Source of the DNA: Staphylococcus americanisciuri
GTDB lineage: Bacteria; Bacillota; Bacilli; Staphylococcales; Staphylococcaceae
Direction of reading: 5' to 3'
DNA length: 64,000 nucleotides
Assembly: GCF_024814435.1 (NCBI RefSeq)
Contig: NZ_JANUXY010000004.1
Span: 62,001-126,000, forward strand
Both the position numbers and the translations under genes were made by a program. The notes beneath the pieces are model-generated. The model made no database searches, had not been told where the DNA came from, and was given only the letters and a program-made list of their open reading frames with translations. The stretch's first letter is position 1; each line of letters begins with the position of its first letter. Below are positions 1 to 8,666 of this stretch, in pieces.

Positions 1-1751
1 AAACGCATGGCGCACTTGAACCACAGAAAGCAATTGACTTTATTGAACAAGTGTTACAAGGGATTCAGCATGCACATGAACAAGGCATTGTGCATCGTGA
101 TATCAAGCCACAAAATATTATGATAGATGGACAAGATACTGTGAAAATAGTAGATTTCGGTATTGCGAAAGCGTTAAGTGAGACAACGATGACGCAAACG
201 AATCATGTGATAGGAACTGTGCAATATCTATCACCTGAACAGGCTAAAGGTGAAAAAACAGGCGAACGGACAGATATTTACTCTATCGGTATCGTTTTGT
301 ATGAGATGTTAACTGGAGAGGCGCCGTTCAAAGGTGAAACAGCGGTAAGTATTGCAATTAAGCAAATTCAGGAACCTGTGCCGAACGCAACGGAAGCACA
401 TCCGAACATTCCACAAGCACTCAGTAATGTCGTATTGAAAGCGACTGAGAAAGAACAAGGCAATCGCTATAAGACAGTGTCTGAAATGGCATATGATGTA
501 GCAACAACATTAGCACCGAGTCGAGCAAATGAAGCGGTATATGAGAAAGATGAAGCGATGACCAAAACCGTCGCACTAGATAAGACAGCATTGAAGCATC
601 AACAAGAGCCCGCTAGAGCTAATGAAACAGCGAATATACCAAATAATGCGACAGCGGATATCCAACAATCTAAAGCGGCACCACGTACGCAACGAGCAGT
701 TTATGCACAAGGAGTCCCAGCTAAAAAACGTTCACGCAAGAAGAAAGTTGTGATAGGGCTTGTGCTTTTATTCCTTTTTGTTGGACTTTTCTTTTTTGTT
801 ACTGCTGCATTGATGGGGAACAAATATAGCCAAGTGCCAGAAATTATTGGGCAAACAGAAGCAAAGGCGACACAATTATTAGCTGAGGAAAATCTAGAGG
901 TAGGTAAGACTATAAGAGCGTATAGTGATAGATATGCTGAAGGACAAGTCATAAGTGTTAGCCCAGAACAAGGCACAAAAGTGAAACAAAAAAGTGCGGT
1001 AGATATGGTTATTTCCAAAGGTGAACACATCGAGAAAATGCCAGATTTAGTAGGACGACCTAAAGATGAGGCAGCAAAGATTTTAGCTGATTTTGGTTTT
1101 GAGAAAGTGACTTACACAACTGCTTATACACAAAATGAAATTGCGAAAGGGAATATTGAAGCACAGAGTATCGCACCTGGTACTGAAGTGTCTGTGAAAA
1201 AAGAAGAAGTTGTTATTACAGAATCACTCGGTAAGCGCAAAGTGTACGTAGATGACTATACGAACAAAGACATACGTACAGTTAAATCAGAACTTGAAGA
1301 AAAAGGATTAACAGTAACAGTGACAGAAGAACGTGAAGATGAGAAAGTGAAAAAGAATCATATTATTCAACAGACACCTAAGAAAAAAGAAGTTGAAGAG
1401 GGTACTGAAGTGAAGTTTGTGGTATCGACTGGTTCTGATGACCAAGATAAAGAAGATGATAAAGATACATCATCTGATACTTCAAAAGATAAAGAACAGC
1501 CGAAATATGATAAAACATACACGCAATCTGTTGTTATTCCATATTCAGGTAAAGATAATAAAGCACAAAAAGTTGAAATTTATGTAAAAGATAAAAATAA
1601 TAGTGGCACAAAAGCACGAACATTTAATATCAAAGAAACGACATCACAAGTATTAAACTTTACGATTGCAGATGGTGGTACGGCAAGTTATCGAATCTTG
1701 GTAGATGGTAAAGAAATTGACAGTAATGAAATTAATTATGATGATTTCTAA
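1..1751 (+). CDS. pknB: Ser/Thr protein kinase PknB/Stk1, 5' end missing
   Basis: Membrane Ser/Thr kinase that senses muropeptides or lipid II with extracellular PASTA repeats and phosphorylates cell-wall and division proteins. The open frame runs in from before base 1, so the glycine-rich loop and the rest of the N-lobe lie outside. Visible are the catalytic loop HRDIKPQN, DFG, an SPEQ motif in place of APE, a basic juxtamembrane stretch, one transmembrane helix (about bases 745-805), three PASTA repeats (about 830-1020, 1035-1220, 1235-1430) and an acidic linker. A C-terminal beta-rich domain ends at the TAA before 1752. This is the standard staphylococcal layout of three PASTA plus an Ig-like end. 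The partner phosphatase stp would lie upstream, outside the window. The next plus-strand gene in the usual order, rsgA, is displaced by the protease/Mur islet. Confidence 0.96.
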   Translation, partial: THGALEPQKAIDFIEQVLQGIQHAHEQGIVHRDIKPQNIMIDGQDTVKIVDFGIAKALSETTMTQTNHVIGTVQYLSPEQAKGEKTGERTDIYSIGIVLYEMLTGEAPFKGETAVSIAIKQIQEPVPNATEAHPNIPQALSNVVLKATEKEQGNRYKTVSEMAYDVATTLAPSRANEAVYEKDEAMTKTVALDKTALKHQQEPARANETANIPNNATADIQQSKAAPRTQRAVYAQGVPAKKRSRKKKVVIGLVLLFLFVGLFFFVTAALMGNKYSQVPEIIGQTEAKATQLLAEENLEVGKTIRAYSDRYAEGQVISVSPEQGTKVKQKSAVDMVISKGEHIEKMPDLVGRPKDEAAKILADFGFEKVTYTTAYTQNEIAKGNIEAQSIAPGTEVSVKKEEVVITESLGKRKVYVDDYTNKDIRTVKSELEEKGLTVTVTEEREDEKVKKNHIIQQTPKKKEVEEGTEVKFVVSTGSDDQDKEDDKDTSSDTSKDKEQPKYDKTYTQSVVIPYSGKDNKAQKVEIYVKDKNNSGTKARTFNIKETTSQVLNFTIADGGTASYRILVDGKEIDSNEINYDDF

Positions 1752-1776
1752 AAAATAAAAAGTAAAACTATGTAGA

Positions 1777-1820
1777 AAACGTACTAAGATTAATAGTGAA
1801 ATAATCTTAGTACGTTTTTT
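1777..1820 (+). terminator. pknB terminator
   Basis: Perfect 15-bp stem (1777-1791 with 1803-1817) followed by a run of T. The A-rich left flank would also let it act on the minus-strand protease gene that ends at 1848. Confidence 0.9.
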
Positions 1821-1847
1821 CAACGTTGTATGGTGTATTTTTTGTCA

Positions 1848-2762
1848 TCATTCCATATTTTTTAAGATTTCTTGTCTGACATGTTTGGTAATCGCAACGC
1901 CATATCCCATTTCTTCAGCGTTGTATTCAAAAGAGGAGTTACCTGAGTTATTGAAAGCATTCGGAAAGATACCAATCAATTCATTATGATCATTCATAAT
2001 CGGGCTACCGGAATTGCCTTTTCTCGTCACTGCGTTAAAGTAAAACTGTGGTTCTACTGTGGTCGCTTCATTCAAGTAATAGCCTTGTGTGACAAACATT
2101 TGATGTTCAGGTGTGTTAGCGAGTTTTGGGAAACGCGATGCAAAATACTTCGGTTGTGGATAGCCTACAATTTTGATGCGATCTTTGTAAGACATTGCTT
2201 CAATACTTTTTTCGCTAGCTATAGGCATAGGTGTGAGCACATGGCTTAAATCTTCTTTTGTATGTACGACTGCAAGGTCAACACCTTTAATCATATGTAC
2301 AGATTTAATGGTATATGTGTAGGGTGTTTGCGTTGGTGACTGCATAGGTATGAACCGTAAGAGACGTGGATGCGCAGGACGATAGTTTCGTTTACCCTGA
2401 TGTGTTTTTGTACTTTCAACTACATGATTATTAGTTAAAAGCGTATGCTTATCAATGGCGACAGCAGTTCCAGATGAATGTTTTGAATGATTGATAAAAC
2501 GTCCTACAGAGCGATAGGCTTTAGGAATAGGTTGTTTCACAGCATTAATAGAAATAGCATCGTCGTTGATGCGCTGCGCAAGTTCGAAAGCTGTTTTACT
2601 TCCTGACTTTTTTTGATAAGCATTATTGGTTACGTATGCATCTCTAGGGTCTTTTGTGTTGTGAACTTGTACATCAGGTTCATGTGGTCGATTGAGAAAA
2701 TATATCATTGTAACTATCGTGATTAATAAAGCCATAAAGATTAAAAAGATACGTTTTTTCAC
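1848..2762 (-). CDS. S1B (V8/exfoliative-toxin-like) serine protease, membrane-anchored or secreted
   Basis: 304-residue trypsin-fold protease of the staphylococcal V8/exfoliative toxin family. The triad reads H113 (TNNHVV), D162 (GVDLAVV) and S251 (KGNSGSP). Residues 6-23 form a hydrophobic helix without an obvious signal peptidase site, so it may be a signal anchor. GTG start at 2762 is preceded by AAGGAG. At the V8 position S+15, where Glu-specific enzymes carry His, this protein has Phe266; Thr246 (S-5) is kept. Glutamyl specificity is therefore doubtful (inference). It is a clear paralogue of the minus-strand gene at 4982-5857, with long identical blocks around the catalytic residues and the C-terminal EEMGYGVA stretch. 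Substrate unknown. It follows the Mur-ligase fusion, but a terminator and promoter-like AT-rich sequence separate the two. Confidence 0.85.
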   Translation of the reverse strand: MKKRIFLIFMALLITIVTMIYFLNRPHEPDVQVHNTKDPRDAYVTNNAYQKKSGSKTAFELAQRINDDAISINAVKQPIPKAYRSVGRFINHSKHSSGTAVAIDKHTLLTNNHVVESTKTHQGKRNYRPAHPRLLRFIPMQSPTQTPYTYTIKSVHMIKGVDLAVVHTKEDLSHVLTPMPIASEKSIEAMSYKDRIKIVGYPQPKYFASRFPKLANTPEHQMFVTQGYYLNEATTVEPQFYFNAVTRKGNSGSPIMNDHNELIGIFPNAFNNSGNSSFEYNAEEMGYGVAITKHVRQEILKNME

Positions 2763-2843
2763 GGTATATAACTCCTTATTGATAGGTTATAAATTTGCAT
2801 GAGATAATTTGTTAATATAGTATAATGCATAGATGTTTTATGT

Positions 2844-2883
2844 CAAAAAGCACCCCGATTAATTTTAAATCAATCGAGGTGCT
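2844..2883 (-). terminator. Terminator of the Mur-ligase fusion gene
   Basis: Read on the minus strand, AGCACCTCGATT pairs with AATCGGGGTGCT and is followed by TTTTT. It sits just past the stop codon at 2894. Confidence 0.85.
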
Positions 2884-2893
2884 GTTATTGATT

Positions 2894-4945
2894 TTAGAAT
2901 GTAATCAACGACTTCAAATCTTCTGGGTTGTCATAAGATGTAAAGATAATTGTTTGGTTACGACCACGGATATAGCCACTTTTAGAGTCGTCTCCGATAA
3001 TGAATGTGTTATTGAAACGGAAAAGTTCATATTGGTAATCTTTAAAAATTTTGTATAAGTCATGAACAGAATAACATTGACGTTCACGCATCATAAAACG
3101 TCCTGTAAGGTTCACCGCAACTGAAGGATCTAAATCATATTTTTCAATGAATGCACGTATATATTTATTTCTATTCGCAGCTTTTTCAAATAAGCGGTCT
3201 GCTAATTCATAGATGACGGATGGATGTGGACTGTCCGAAATATGTTTCAACAGCTCGTAATTCGTCATTTCTCTACCTGTATAAAAAATATTATTATTTG
3301 TTCGCCACTCTTTGATAGCACGAGTTGTATTTGGAACATGTTCATTAGCTGCATACGTATAATAGATAAGAGGTCCCAAGCCATCAATGGTCATCGAATG
3401 TTCAGCATTGACAGCTGTCTCAATCTTATGTGTTGTATTGTCAACAATGAGATAGCTTCGACCTAGTCGGCGCATTTCATCGAATAAATTTGTATCTTCG
3501 TATTGTATATTATTAGAAGCTAAGACATTTGGCAGTTGCTTCGCTAGTTCAGGGAAAGCCGTGCCGCCACTTGATGATTTCAATAAGGTGAGAGAATCTT
3601 CATTACATAAAAACTTCAAATCATTTAACATCATGTCTGTGCTGGCATACCAAGTAACATGTTTCTTTCTCACATTACCCATAGCATGACGTAAATCATC
3701 ATCTAGACAAAGAATATAATCTGCATTAGACGCTGCGAGAACAGGTGCCAATTCTTGATGGATTTCACGTGAGTTTTTACCCAAGTCATTAATCTTACCA
3801 AGTGCAATAATTTTATTGCCTTTGAAAAAGCGTGTTTGTGTATCAAAAGCTTGTATGGCATTAATCATTGCAGGTAATGATGCATTGTGTGTGTCGTCAA
3901 GTAATGTCAACTGATGATGTGGTGTTTTAACGGTTTTCATCTTCAGCACTTTAGAAAATGGTTGGAAGTCTTTTAAATAGTCAGCGTGAATATCAATATT
4001 TAACTGTTTTAAGACAAGTAAAGCTGCAAGGGTATTAGAAACCATACCAGAGCTAATAGTGTTAATTTGATACATATCAAACTTAGGACCATTTAATATA
4101 CCAAAACGCACAAAGCCTTTTTGATATTGAATAAATTCAGGTGTAAGGTCTGCACTAGATGAAGTGAGAGTTGAATAAGTATAAACGTTTTTAGTATGTG
4201 TTGAAGCCTGTTCAACCAAATAATCAGCAAACAGCGTATCACCATTGATTATGGCAATGCCATCCTTAGACAGACCATTAAACACACGGGATTTAATTTT
4301 TGCAATTTCTTCCATACTTTTGAATGAAGAAAAGTGAGCAGCACCAATTCCAGTTATTATGGAAATATCTGGGCGTAAGTTAAGCATAGTATCTTCAATA
4401 TAATTGATAGCATTTAAAGACGTTTCAATAACTGCAAAATCTGGATTTTTAATGAGTTTGAGCATATTAATATAAGTAGCTGCACGTACATTGTTGTTAC
4501 CTCTATTTTCTAAGACTTCATAGTCTTGCAACAATGAAGAAATCAACATGCGTGTAGAACTTTTGCCCATTGAACCCGTGACTGCGATAATAGGGTTTGT
4601 ATACTGATTGCGGATATGAATTGCTAAAGTCTTTAATGCTTTTACAGAGTCTTCAACAATGATTTGTGGAATTGGATGATGTAATCCTTTCGCTTCTTCT
4701 TCGCTAATAATGAGGCCAATTTCTTCATGAGCAGGATCGATTAATTCATTTCCTTCAGGAGACCCTTTACTTCTCCCTAAAAATCTAGACCATGTGTTTT
4801 TATTAGGTGAAAAATAGGCTGTTTGTTTAGATTTTATAAGACCAAAAAACATCTCAAAATCATCAATAACATTGTTTTCGTTTTGTGTGTTAACATCAAT
4901 CATCTTACCGTTTATAATGTTAGCGATTTCTTTAATAGTTAACAT
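2894..4945 (-). CDS. MurF-like ligase fused to a degenerate DD-carboxypeptidase-like domain
   Basis: 683 residues, much longer than MurF (about 450). The first ~470 residues look like a Mur ligase of the MurF branch: P-loop TGSMGKSS at 123-130, an acidic ET motif near 174, DDTHNASLPAM at 350-360 (compare MurF D-x-YNANP-x-SM) and LLKSSSGG at 454-461. Such enzymes join an amino acid or dipeptide to a UDP-muramoyl peptide using ATP. From about 495 on, the sequence follows the S11 (PBP5/DacA) pattern: SYLIVD...NAEHSMTIDG, then LLKHISDSPHPSVIYELAD, then NLTGR...YSVHDLYKIF, then KSGY (655-658). The SxxK serine and lysine positions appear to be D521 and G524, so the domain is probably inactive. ATG at 4945; neighbours on both sides are S1B proteases. 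True substrate unknown. The ligase part is firm; the S11 assignment is by eye. Confidence 0.78.
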   Translation of the reverse strand: MLTIKEIANIINGKMIDVNTQNENNVIDDFEMFFGLIKSKQTAYFSPNKNTWSRFLGRSKGSPEGNELIDPAHEEIGLIISEEEAKGLHHPIPQIIVEDSVKALKTLAIHIRNQYTNPIIAVTGSMGKSSTRMLISSLLQDYEVLENRGNNNVRAATYINMLKLIKNPDFAVIETSLNAINYIEDTMLNLRPDISIITGIGAAHFSSFKSMEEIAKIKSRVFNGLSKDGIAIINGDTLFADYLVEQASTHTKNVYTYSTLTSSSADLTPEFIQYQKGFVRFGILNGPKFDMYQINTISSGMVSNTLAALLVLKQLNIDIHADYLKDFQPFSKVLKMKTVKTPHHQLTLLDDTHNASLPAMINAIQAFDTQTRFFKGNKIIALGKINDLGKNSREIHQELAPVLAASNADYILCLDDDLRHAMGNVRKKHVTWYASTDMMLNDLKFLCNEDSLTLLKSSSGGTAFPELAKQLPNVLASNNIQYEDTNLFDEMRRLGRSYLIVDNTTHKIETAVNAEHSMTIDGLGPLIYYTYAANEHVPNTTRAIKEWRTNNNIFYTGREMTNYELLKHISDSPHPSVIYELADRLFEKAANRNKYIRAFIEKYDLDPSVAVNLTGRFMMRERQCYSVHDLYKIFKDYQYELFRFNNTFIIGDDSKSGYIRGRNQTIIFTSYDNPEDLKSLITF

Positions 4946-4981
4946 GAATTTTGTAACTCCTTCATAAATTATAGTTGTGAT

Positions 4982-5857
4982 TTACTTTTTATATGCCAGT
5001 ACTTCTTTTCTTACTTCTTTTGTTAAAGCAACTCCGTAACCCATTTCCTCAACATTATATTTGAAAGATGACGTCCCAGAGTTGTTAAAGCCACTTACGT
5101 ATATACCAATTAATTCGGAATTGGAGTTCATAATTGCACTTCCAGAGTTACCTTTTCTAGCTATCGCATTGATGTAAAATTGAGGTTCAGATGTTTTGGC
5201 TACATTTAGAAAAAATCCATTAGTTTCAAATAATTGTCGATATTTAATTTTAGCCAATTCTGGATACCGTGATTCAAAGTATTTTGTTTTTGGATAACCG
5301 ACTAAGCTAATAGGATCTTTGAACGTCATATTATCTATACTTTGTTCTGACGCAATTGGCATAGGTTTGATTTTGTCACTCAATTTTTCCTTAGTTTGAA
5401 CTACAGCTAAATCAACGCCCTTGATCATATGAACAGATGCGACTCTAAAGGTATATGGTGTCTGATTAGGTGTTTGCATAGGATAGAAAAAAAGTTTATC
5501 AGGTGAGGCTGGACGATAGTTACGTGCACCTTTATTAGTGATTGTATCTTCAACTAAATGGTTATTTGTAAGTAATGTATAGTCTCCTATTACTACGGCA
5601 GTCCCTGCTGAAATAGCATCACCATTTGCAAAACGTCCTATAGCCTGTAAATTTGTAGGTATAGGGTTTTGAACAGGTCCTATTGAAATAGCATCATCAT
5701 CAATAGTCTGAGCGAGATTAAAAGCTTTTTCACTTCCGTTCGTTCTATCGTAGGCACTATTTGAATTATATGCATCAGCTTGAACAGATGGTGCTATTGG
5801 CGGAATGAGAAAAATAAAAATAAGGCAAGACAAAATGTTAATACAAAATTTTTTCAT
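4982..5857 (-). CDS. Secreted S1B (exfoliative-toxin/V8-like) serine protease
   Basis: 291 residues with a classical signal peptide: lysines, a hydrophobic core and a likely signal peptidase I cut after VQA at 27. Catalytic triad H100 (TNNHLV), D149 (GVDLAVV) and S238 (KGNSGSA). The S+15 position is Tyr253 and S-5 is Ala233, so neither the His nor the Thr used by V8 and exfoliative toxins to bind a P1 glutamate is present. That predicts another specificity, or perhaps none. Start ATG 5857 with AAGGGG upstream. It is the first gene of the minus-strand islet, 36 bases before the Mur-ligase fusion, and paralogous to the protease at 1848-2762. Whether it acts as a toxin, nutrient protease or wall-remodelling enzyme cannot be read from sequence. 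Confidence 0.86.
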   Translation of the reverse strand: MKKFCINILSCLIFIFLIPPIAPSVQADAYNSNSAYDRTNGSEKAFNLAQTIDDDAISIGPVQNPIPTNLQAIGRFANGDAISAGTAVVIGDYTLLTNNHLVEDTITNKGARNYRPASPDKLFFYPMQTPNQTPYTFRVASVHMIKGVDLAVVQTKEKLSDKIKPMPIASEQSIDNMTFKDPISLVGYPKTKYFESRYPELAKIKYRQLFETNGFFLNVAKTSEPQFYINAIARKGNSGSAIMNSNSELIGIYVSGFNNSGTSSFKYNVEEMGYGVALTKEVRKEVLAYKK

Positions 5858-6212
5858 TTAATGCACCCCTTGATTTTAAACAATCAGATTAAATGATTAT
5901 TCTTATGCTCTGTCGATATGCTTGCGTCAATCACTTTATAAATATAATATACAGAAATAGTTTCAGTAGAGCAACAAACTGTTCGACCAATTAATTTTTA
6001 TGATTTTAAATAATATCTGATATCTAACTTTACTGTTTTCAAATATATAAGGTTCTAATAATTTGGTTGGTTATGAGCACCATATAGTGTGTCACTATCC
6101 ACTTGTGAAATAATTATATTTTTAAATAGTGAGCAGTCACCAACTGTATCCGTGAGTAGTAATTTGGTATAATGAACGTAATTTGAAAAAGAGAATTGGA
6201 TGAGGTGTGAAT
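5858..6212. promoter_or_regulatory. Divergent intergenic region with rsgA promoter and palindromes
   Basis: 355 bases between the divergent protease and rsgA. A good -10 TATAAT lies at 6168-6173; the -35 (near 6145) is weak. A perfect palindrome, ATAGTG TGT CACTAT, sits at 6084-6098, and a related dyad AGTGA gcag TCAC lies near 6127-6139. These could be operator half-sites. No coding potential seen. Confidence 0.5.
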
Positions 6213-7088
6213 TTGAAAACAGGACAAATTATTAAGTCTTTAAGCGGTGTCTATCGTGTGGAAGTTGATGGTGAACAATTTGATGCGAAACCACGCGGAC
6301 TGTTTAGAAAGAAGCAAATAACACCAGTTGTTGGTGATTTTGTAGACATAGATTTTGAAACACACGCGGAGGGATACATTCAGCATGTGCATACGCGTAA
6401 AAATGAATTGAAACGACCACCAGTTAGTAATATTGATGTACTTGTAATTGTGATGAGTGCAGTGGAACCCGATTTTTCTACGCAGTTACTGGATCGCTTT
6501 CTCGTCATTGCACATTCCTATAATCTATCACCACGCATTGTCATCACCAAGAAAGACTTAACGACTGAAACACAGCGTGCAGAGATTGAACGTTTGTTAG
6601 CAATTTATCAACACATTGGTTATGACACGCAGTTTGTTGGTAAGGAAGATGATGTACAGGCAATCTTCAATGAATGGCAACCGGGTATTGCGGTGCTAAG
6701 TGGTCAATCAGGTGTCGGCAAGTCAACATTATTGAACAGCTATTGCCCAGAGTTGGCGTTGGAAACGAATAGTATTTCGCAGTCTCTCAATCGTGGGCGC
6801 CATACAACACGCCACGTTGAGTTATATCCGCGATCAAATGGTTATATTGCGGACACGCCAGGTTTTAGTGCGTTGGATTTCGATCATATTGATAAGCAAG
6901 ATTTGGGTGACTATTTTATTGAAATGAGTGAAGCAAGTGAACAATGTAAGTTTCGTGATTGTTCGCATACGAATGAGCCGAAGTGTCACGTCAAATCAAT
7001 GGTCGAAACGGGTGAGATTGCAGAATTCAGATACCAACACTACGAACAACTATTACAAGAAATTTCTAATCGAAAGGTACGATATTAA
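6213..7088 (+). CDS. rsgA: Ribosome small-subunit GTPase RsgA (YloQ)
   Basis: Circularly permuted GTPase that helps late maturation of the 30S subunit and releases its bound assembly factors. It has an N-terminal OB-fold (MKTGQIIKS...), then G4 (TKKD) before G1 (GQSGVGKST) and G3 (DTPGF), then the zinc knuckle C-x4-C-x-H-x5-C near the end. The TTG at 6213 is preferred to an in-frame GTG at 6207 because GAGGTG (6202-6207) is then correctly spaced, and it gives 291 residues, the staphylococcal length. Its stop overlaps the rpe start (TAATG). In staphylococci it normally follows pknB directly; here it is separated by the protease/Mur islet. Confidence 0.95.
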   Translation: MKTGQIIKSLSGVYRVEVDGEQFDAKPRGLFRKKQITPVVGDFVDIDFETHAEGYIQHVHTRKNELKRPPVSNIDVLVIVMSAVEPDFSTQLLDRFLVIAHSYNLSPRIVITKKDLTTETQRAEIERLLAIYQHIGYDTQFVGKEDDVQAIFNEWQPGIAVLSGQSGVGKSTLLNSYCPELALETNSISQSLNRGRHTTRHVELYPRSNGYIADTPGFSALDFDHIDKQDLGDYFIEMSEASEQCKFRDCSHTNEPKCHVKSMVETGEIAEFRYQHYEQLLQEISNRKVRY

Positions 7089-7738
7089 TGACTAAAATAT
7101 TTCCTTCTTTATTATCTGCTGATTTTTTAACATTACAAGATGAGATTTTGGCACTTGAAAAAGCAGATGTTGACGGTTTGCATTTTGATGTAATGGACGG
7201 ACAATTTGTGCCGAATATTTCTATCGGTTTTCCAATTTTAGAAGCGGTCAGACGTGGAACAACATTGCCAATTGATGTTCATTTAATGGTGGCAAATCCC
7301 GAAACATATATCGATGCATTCTGTGAAAAAGGAGCCGATAAAGTATCTGTGCACGTTGAAGCAACGCCGCATATTCATCGTGCGCTTCAAAAAATACACG
7401 CTCACGGCAAGGAAGCAGGTGTTGTATTAAACCCAGGTACATCGATTGAAGCAATTCGGCCAGTACTTGCAGATGTTGATTTTGTATTAATCATGTCCGT
7501 GAACCCAGGCTTTGGTGGTCAAGCGTTTATTCCATCAAGTCTCGATAAAATTCGTGCGCTTAATGCGTTACGCGAAGAACAAGACCTAGCATTTCGCATT
7601 GAAGTAGACGGTGGTGTCAATGCAGAAACTGCACAACAAGTCGTTGAGGCAGGCGCAGATTGGCTTGTTGCGGGGTCATACTTTTTCAATCAATCTGACT
7701 ATACACAAGCAGTTACAACGCTAAAAGGTGAGGCGTAA
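7088..7738 (+). CDS. rpe: Ribulose-phosphate 3-epimerase
   Basis: 216-residue TIM-barrel enzyme of the pentose phosphate pathway, interconverting ribulose 5-phosphate and xylulose 5-phosphate. Family motifs are visible: PSLLSADF at the N-terminus, LHFDVMDGQFVPN with the metal-binding His/Asp, DVHLMV, MSVNPGFGGQ and the C-terminal EVDGGV and VAGSY phosphate-binding segments. The start overlaps the rsgA stop by one base, so the two are translationally coupled, and thiN follows after 5 bases. Confidence 0.96.
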   Translation: MTKIFPSLLSADFLTLQDEILALEKADVDGLHFDVMDGQFVPNISIGFPILEAVRRGTTLPIDVHLMVANPETYIDAFCEKGADKVSVHVEATPHIHRALQKIHAHGKEAGVVLNPGTSIEAIRPVLADVDFVLIMSVNPGFGGQAFIPSSLDKIRALNALREEQDLAFRIEVDGGVNAETAQQVVEAGADWLVAGSYFFNQSDYTQAVTTLKGEA

Positions 7739-7743
7739 ACACT

Positions 7744-8394
7744 ATGTCAAAGCGCATTCAGTTGTTATGTAGTCATCGTAATTTACCTGATGATATTTTT
7801 GAACACTCAAAAGATACTGCGTGGGCGGGTGTTGATCGTGGCACTAAAATACTTTTGGAGCAAGCGATTCGTCCGGTCTTTACGGTAGGTGATTTTGATT
7901 CTGTTTCGGATGAAGAGTACAAATGGATTGCCGAACATATTTCGATTGCGCCCGTACCAGCTGAAAAGGCAGATACTGACTTGGCACTGGGTGTTGCACA
8001 AGCGGTTGAACGAGGCTATGATGAAATTGCTATTTATGGTGCAACAGGCGGTCGACTGGATCATTTTATGGGGGCGATGCAATTGTTGAAAGCACCTGCC
8101 TATCAGAAATATCTTGTACAGTTGGTTGATCAGCAAAATGAGATTACTTTGTTAACAACAGGAGAACACGTGCTTCAAAATGATACACGCTACTATTATA
8201 TTTCATTTGTGCCAGCTTCTGATGATGTCACATTATCATTACGAGGTTTTAAGTATGATTTGGATAAAGTAACATTGAAAGAGGGAACAACCTTGACCAT
8301 TTCTAATGAATTTGATACATCAAAAGCGTATGTCAATGTTCATCAAGGTATGGTTTATCAAATGCGTAGTCGTGATAAGAAAGATAATGAATAG
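7744..8394 (+). CDS. thiN: Thiamine pyrophosphokinase
   Basis: 216 residues. It transfers pyrophosphate from ATP to thiamine to make the cofactor TPP. Characteristic segments are GVDRGT, the GDFDSV metal/ATP motif, KADTDLALG and GATGGRLDH in the N-terminal half, and a beta-sandwich thiamine-binding half. Last gene of the rsgA-rpe-thiN unit; a hairpin with a short T-run follows at 8435. In staphylococci rpmB usually comes next on the opposite strand; here a ~7-kb transporter locus intervenes. Confidence 0.94.
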   Translation: MSKRIQLLCSHRNLPDDIFEHSKDTAWAGVDRGTKILLEQAIRPVFTVGDFDSVSDEEYKWIAEHISIAPVPAEKADTDLALGVAQAVERGYDEIAIYGATGGRLDHFMGAMQLLKAPAYQKYLVQLVDQQNEITLLTTGEHVLQNDTRYYYISFVPASDDVTLSLRGFKYDLDKVTLKEGTTLTISNEFDTSKAYVNVHQGMVYQMRSRDKKDNE

Positions 8395-8434
8395 ATACTT
8401 GATAGTCGTTTCAGTTCAGTTGAAATAGTTGTCT

Positions 8435-8466
8435 AGCGTACAGTCCATGGTGATTGTGCGCTTTTA
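8435..8466 (+). terminator. Probable thiN terminator
   Basis: AGCGTACA (8435-8442) pairs with TGTGCGCT (8455-8462), with one T-G pair, followed by only four T. The modest T-run keeps confidence moderate. Confidence 0.6.
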
Positions 8467-8591
8467 TATTCTAAAATAGGTAGAATAGCTTTGAGTAGGC
8501 TCTCTCATCATAATTAAAACAAATAATTTTGATGATATACATAATAATTAAATATATTATGTGATAATAAAATGTTTGTTATTTTGAATTT

Positions 8592-8623
8592 TTTACATAG
8601 ATGTCCATTGATAATGATTATCA
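8592..8623 (+). promoter_or_regulatory. Fur box over the promoter of the transporter locus
   Basis: TGATAATGATTATCA at 8609-8623 matches the 7-1-7 Fur consensus TGATAATNATTATCA at every defined base. TTTACA at 8592-8597 is a good -35, and the likely -10 (GATTAT, 8616-8621) lies inside the box, so iron-loaded Fur would block RNA polymerase. Confidence 0.88.
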
Positions 8624-8666
8624 GTTGATGTATCATAATCCTGTAAGATTATAAAAATGGTAACAA

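Noticed and set aside
701..1030. Minus-strand open frame inside pknB
   Set aside because: Antisense to the transmembrane/PASTA region of a clear gene; no start signal, cysteine-rich shadow composition.
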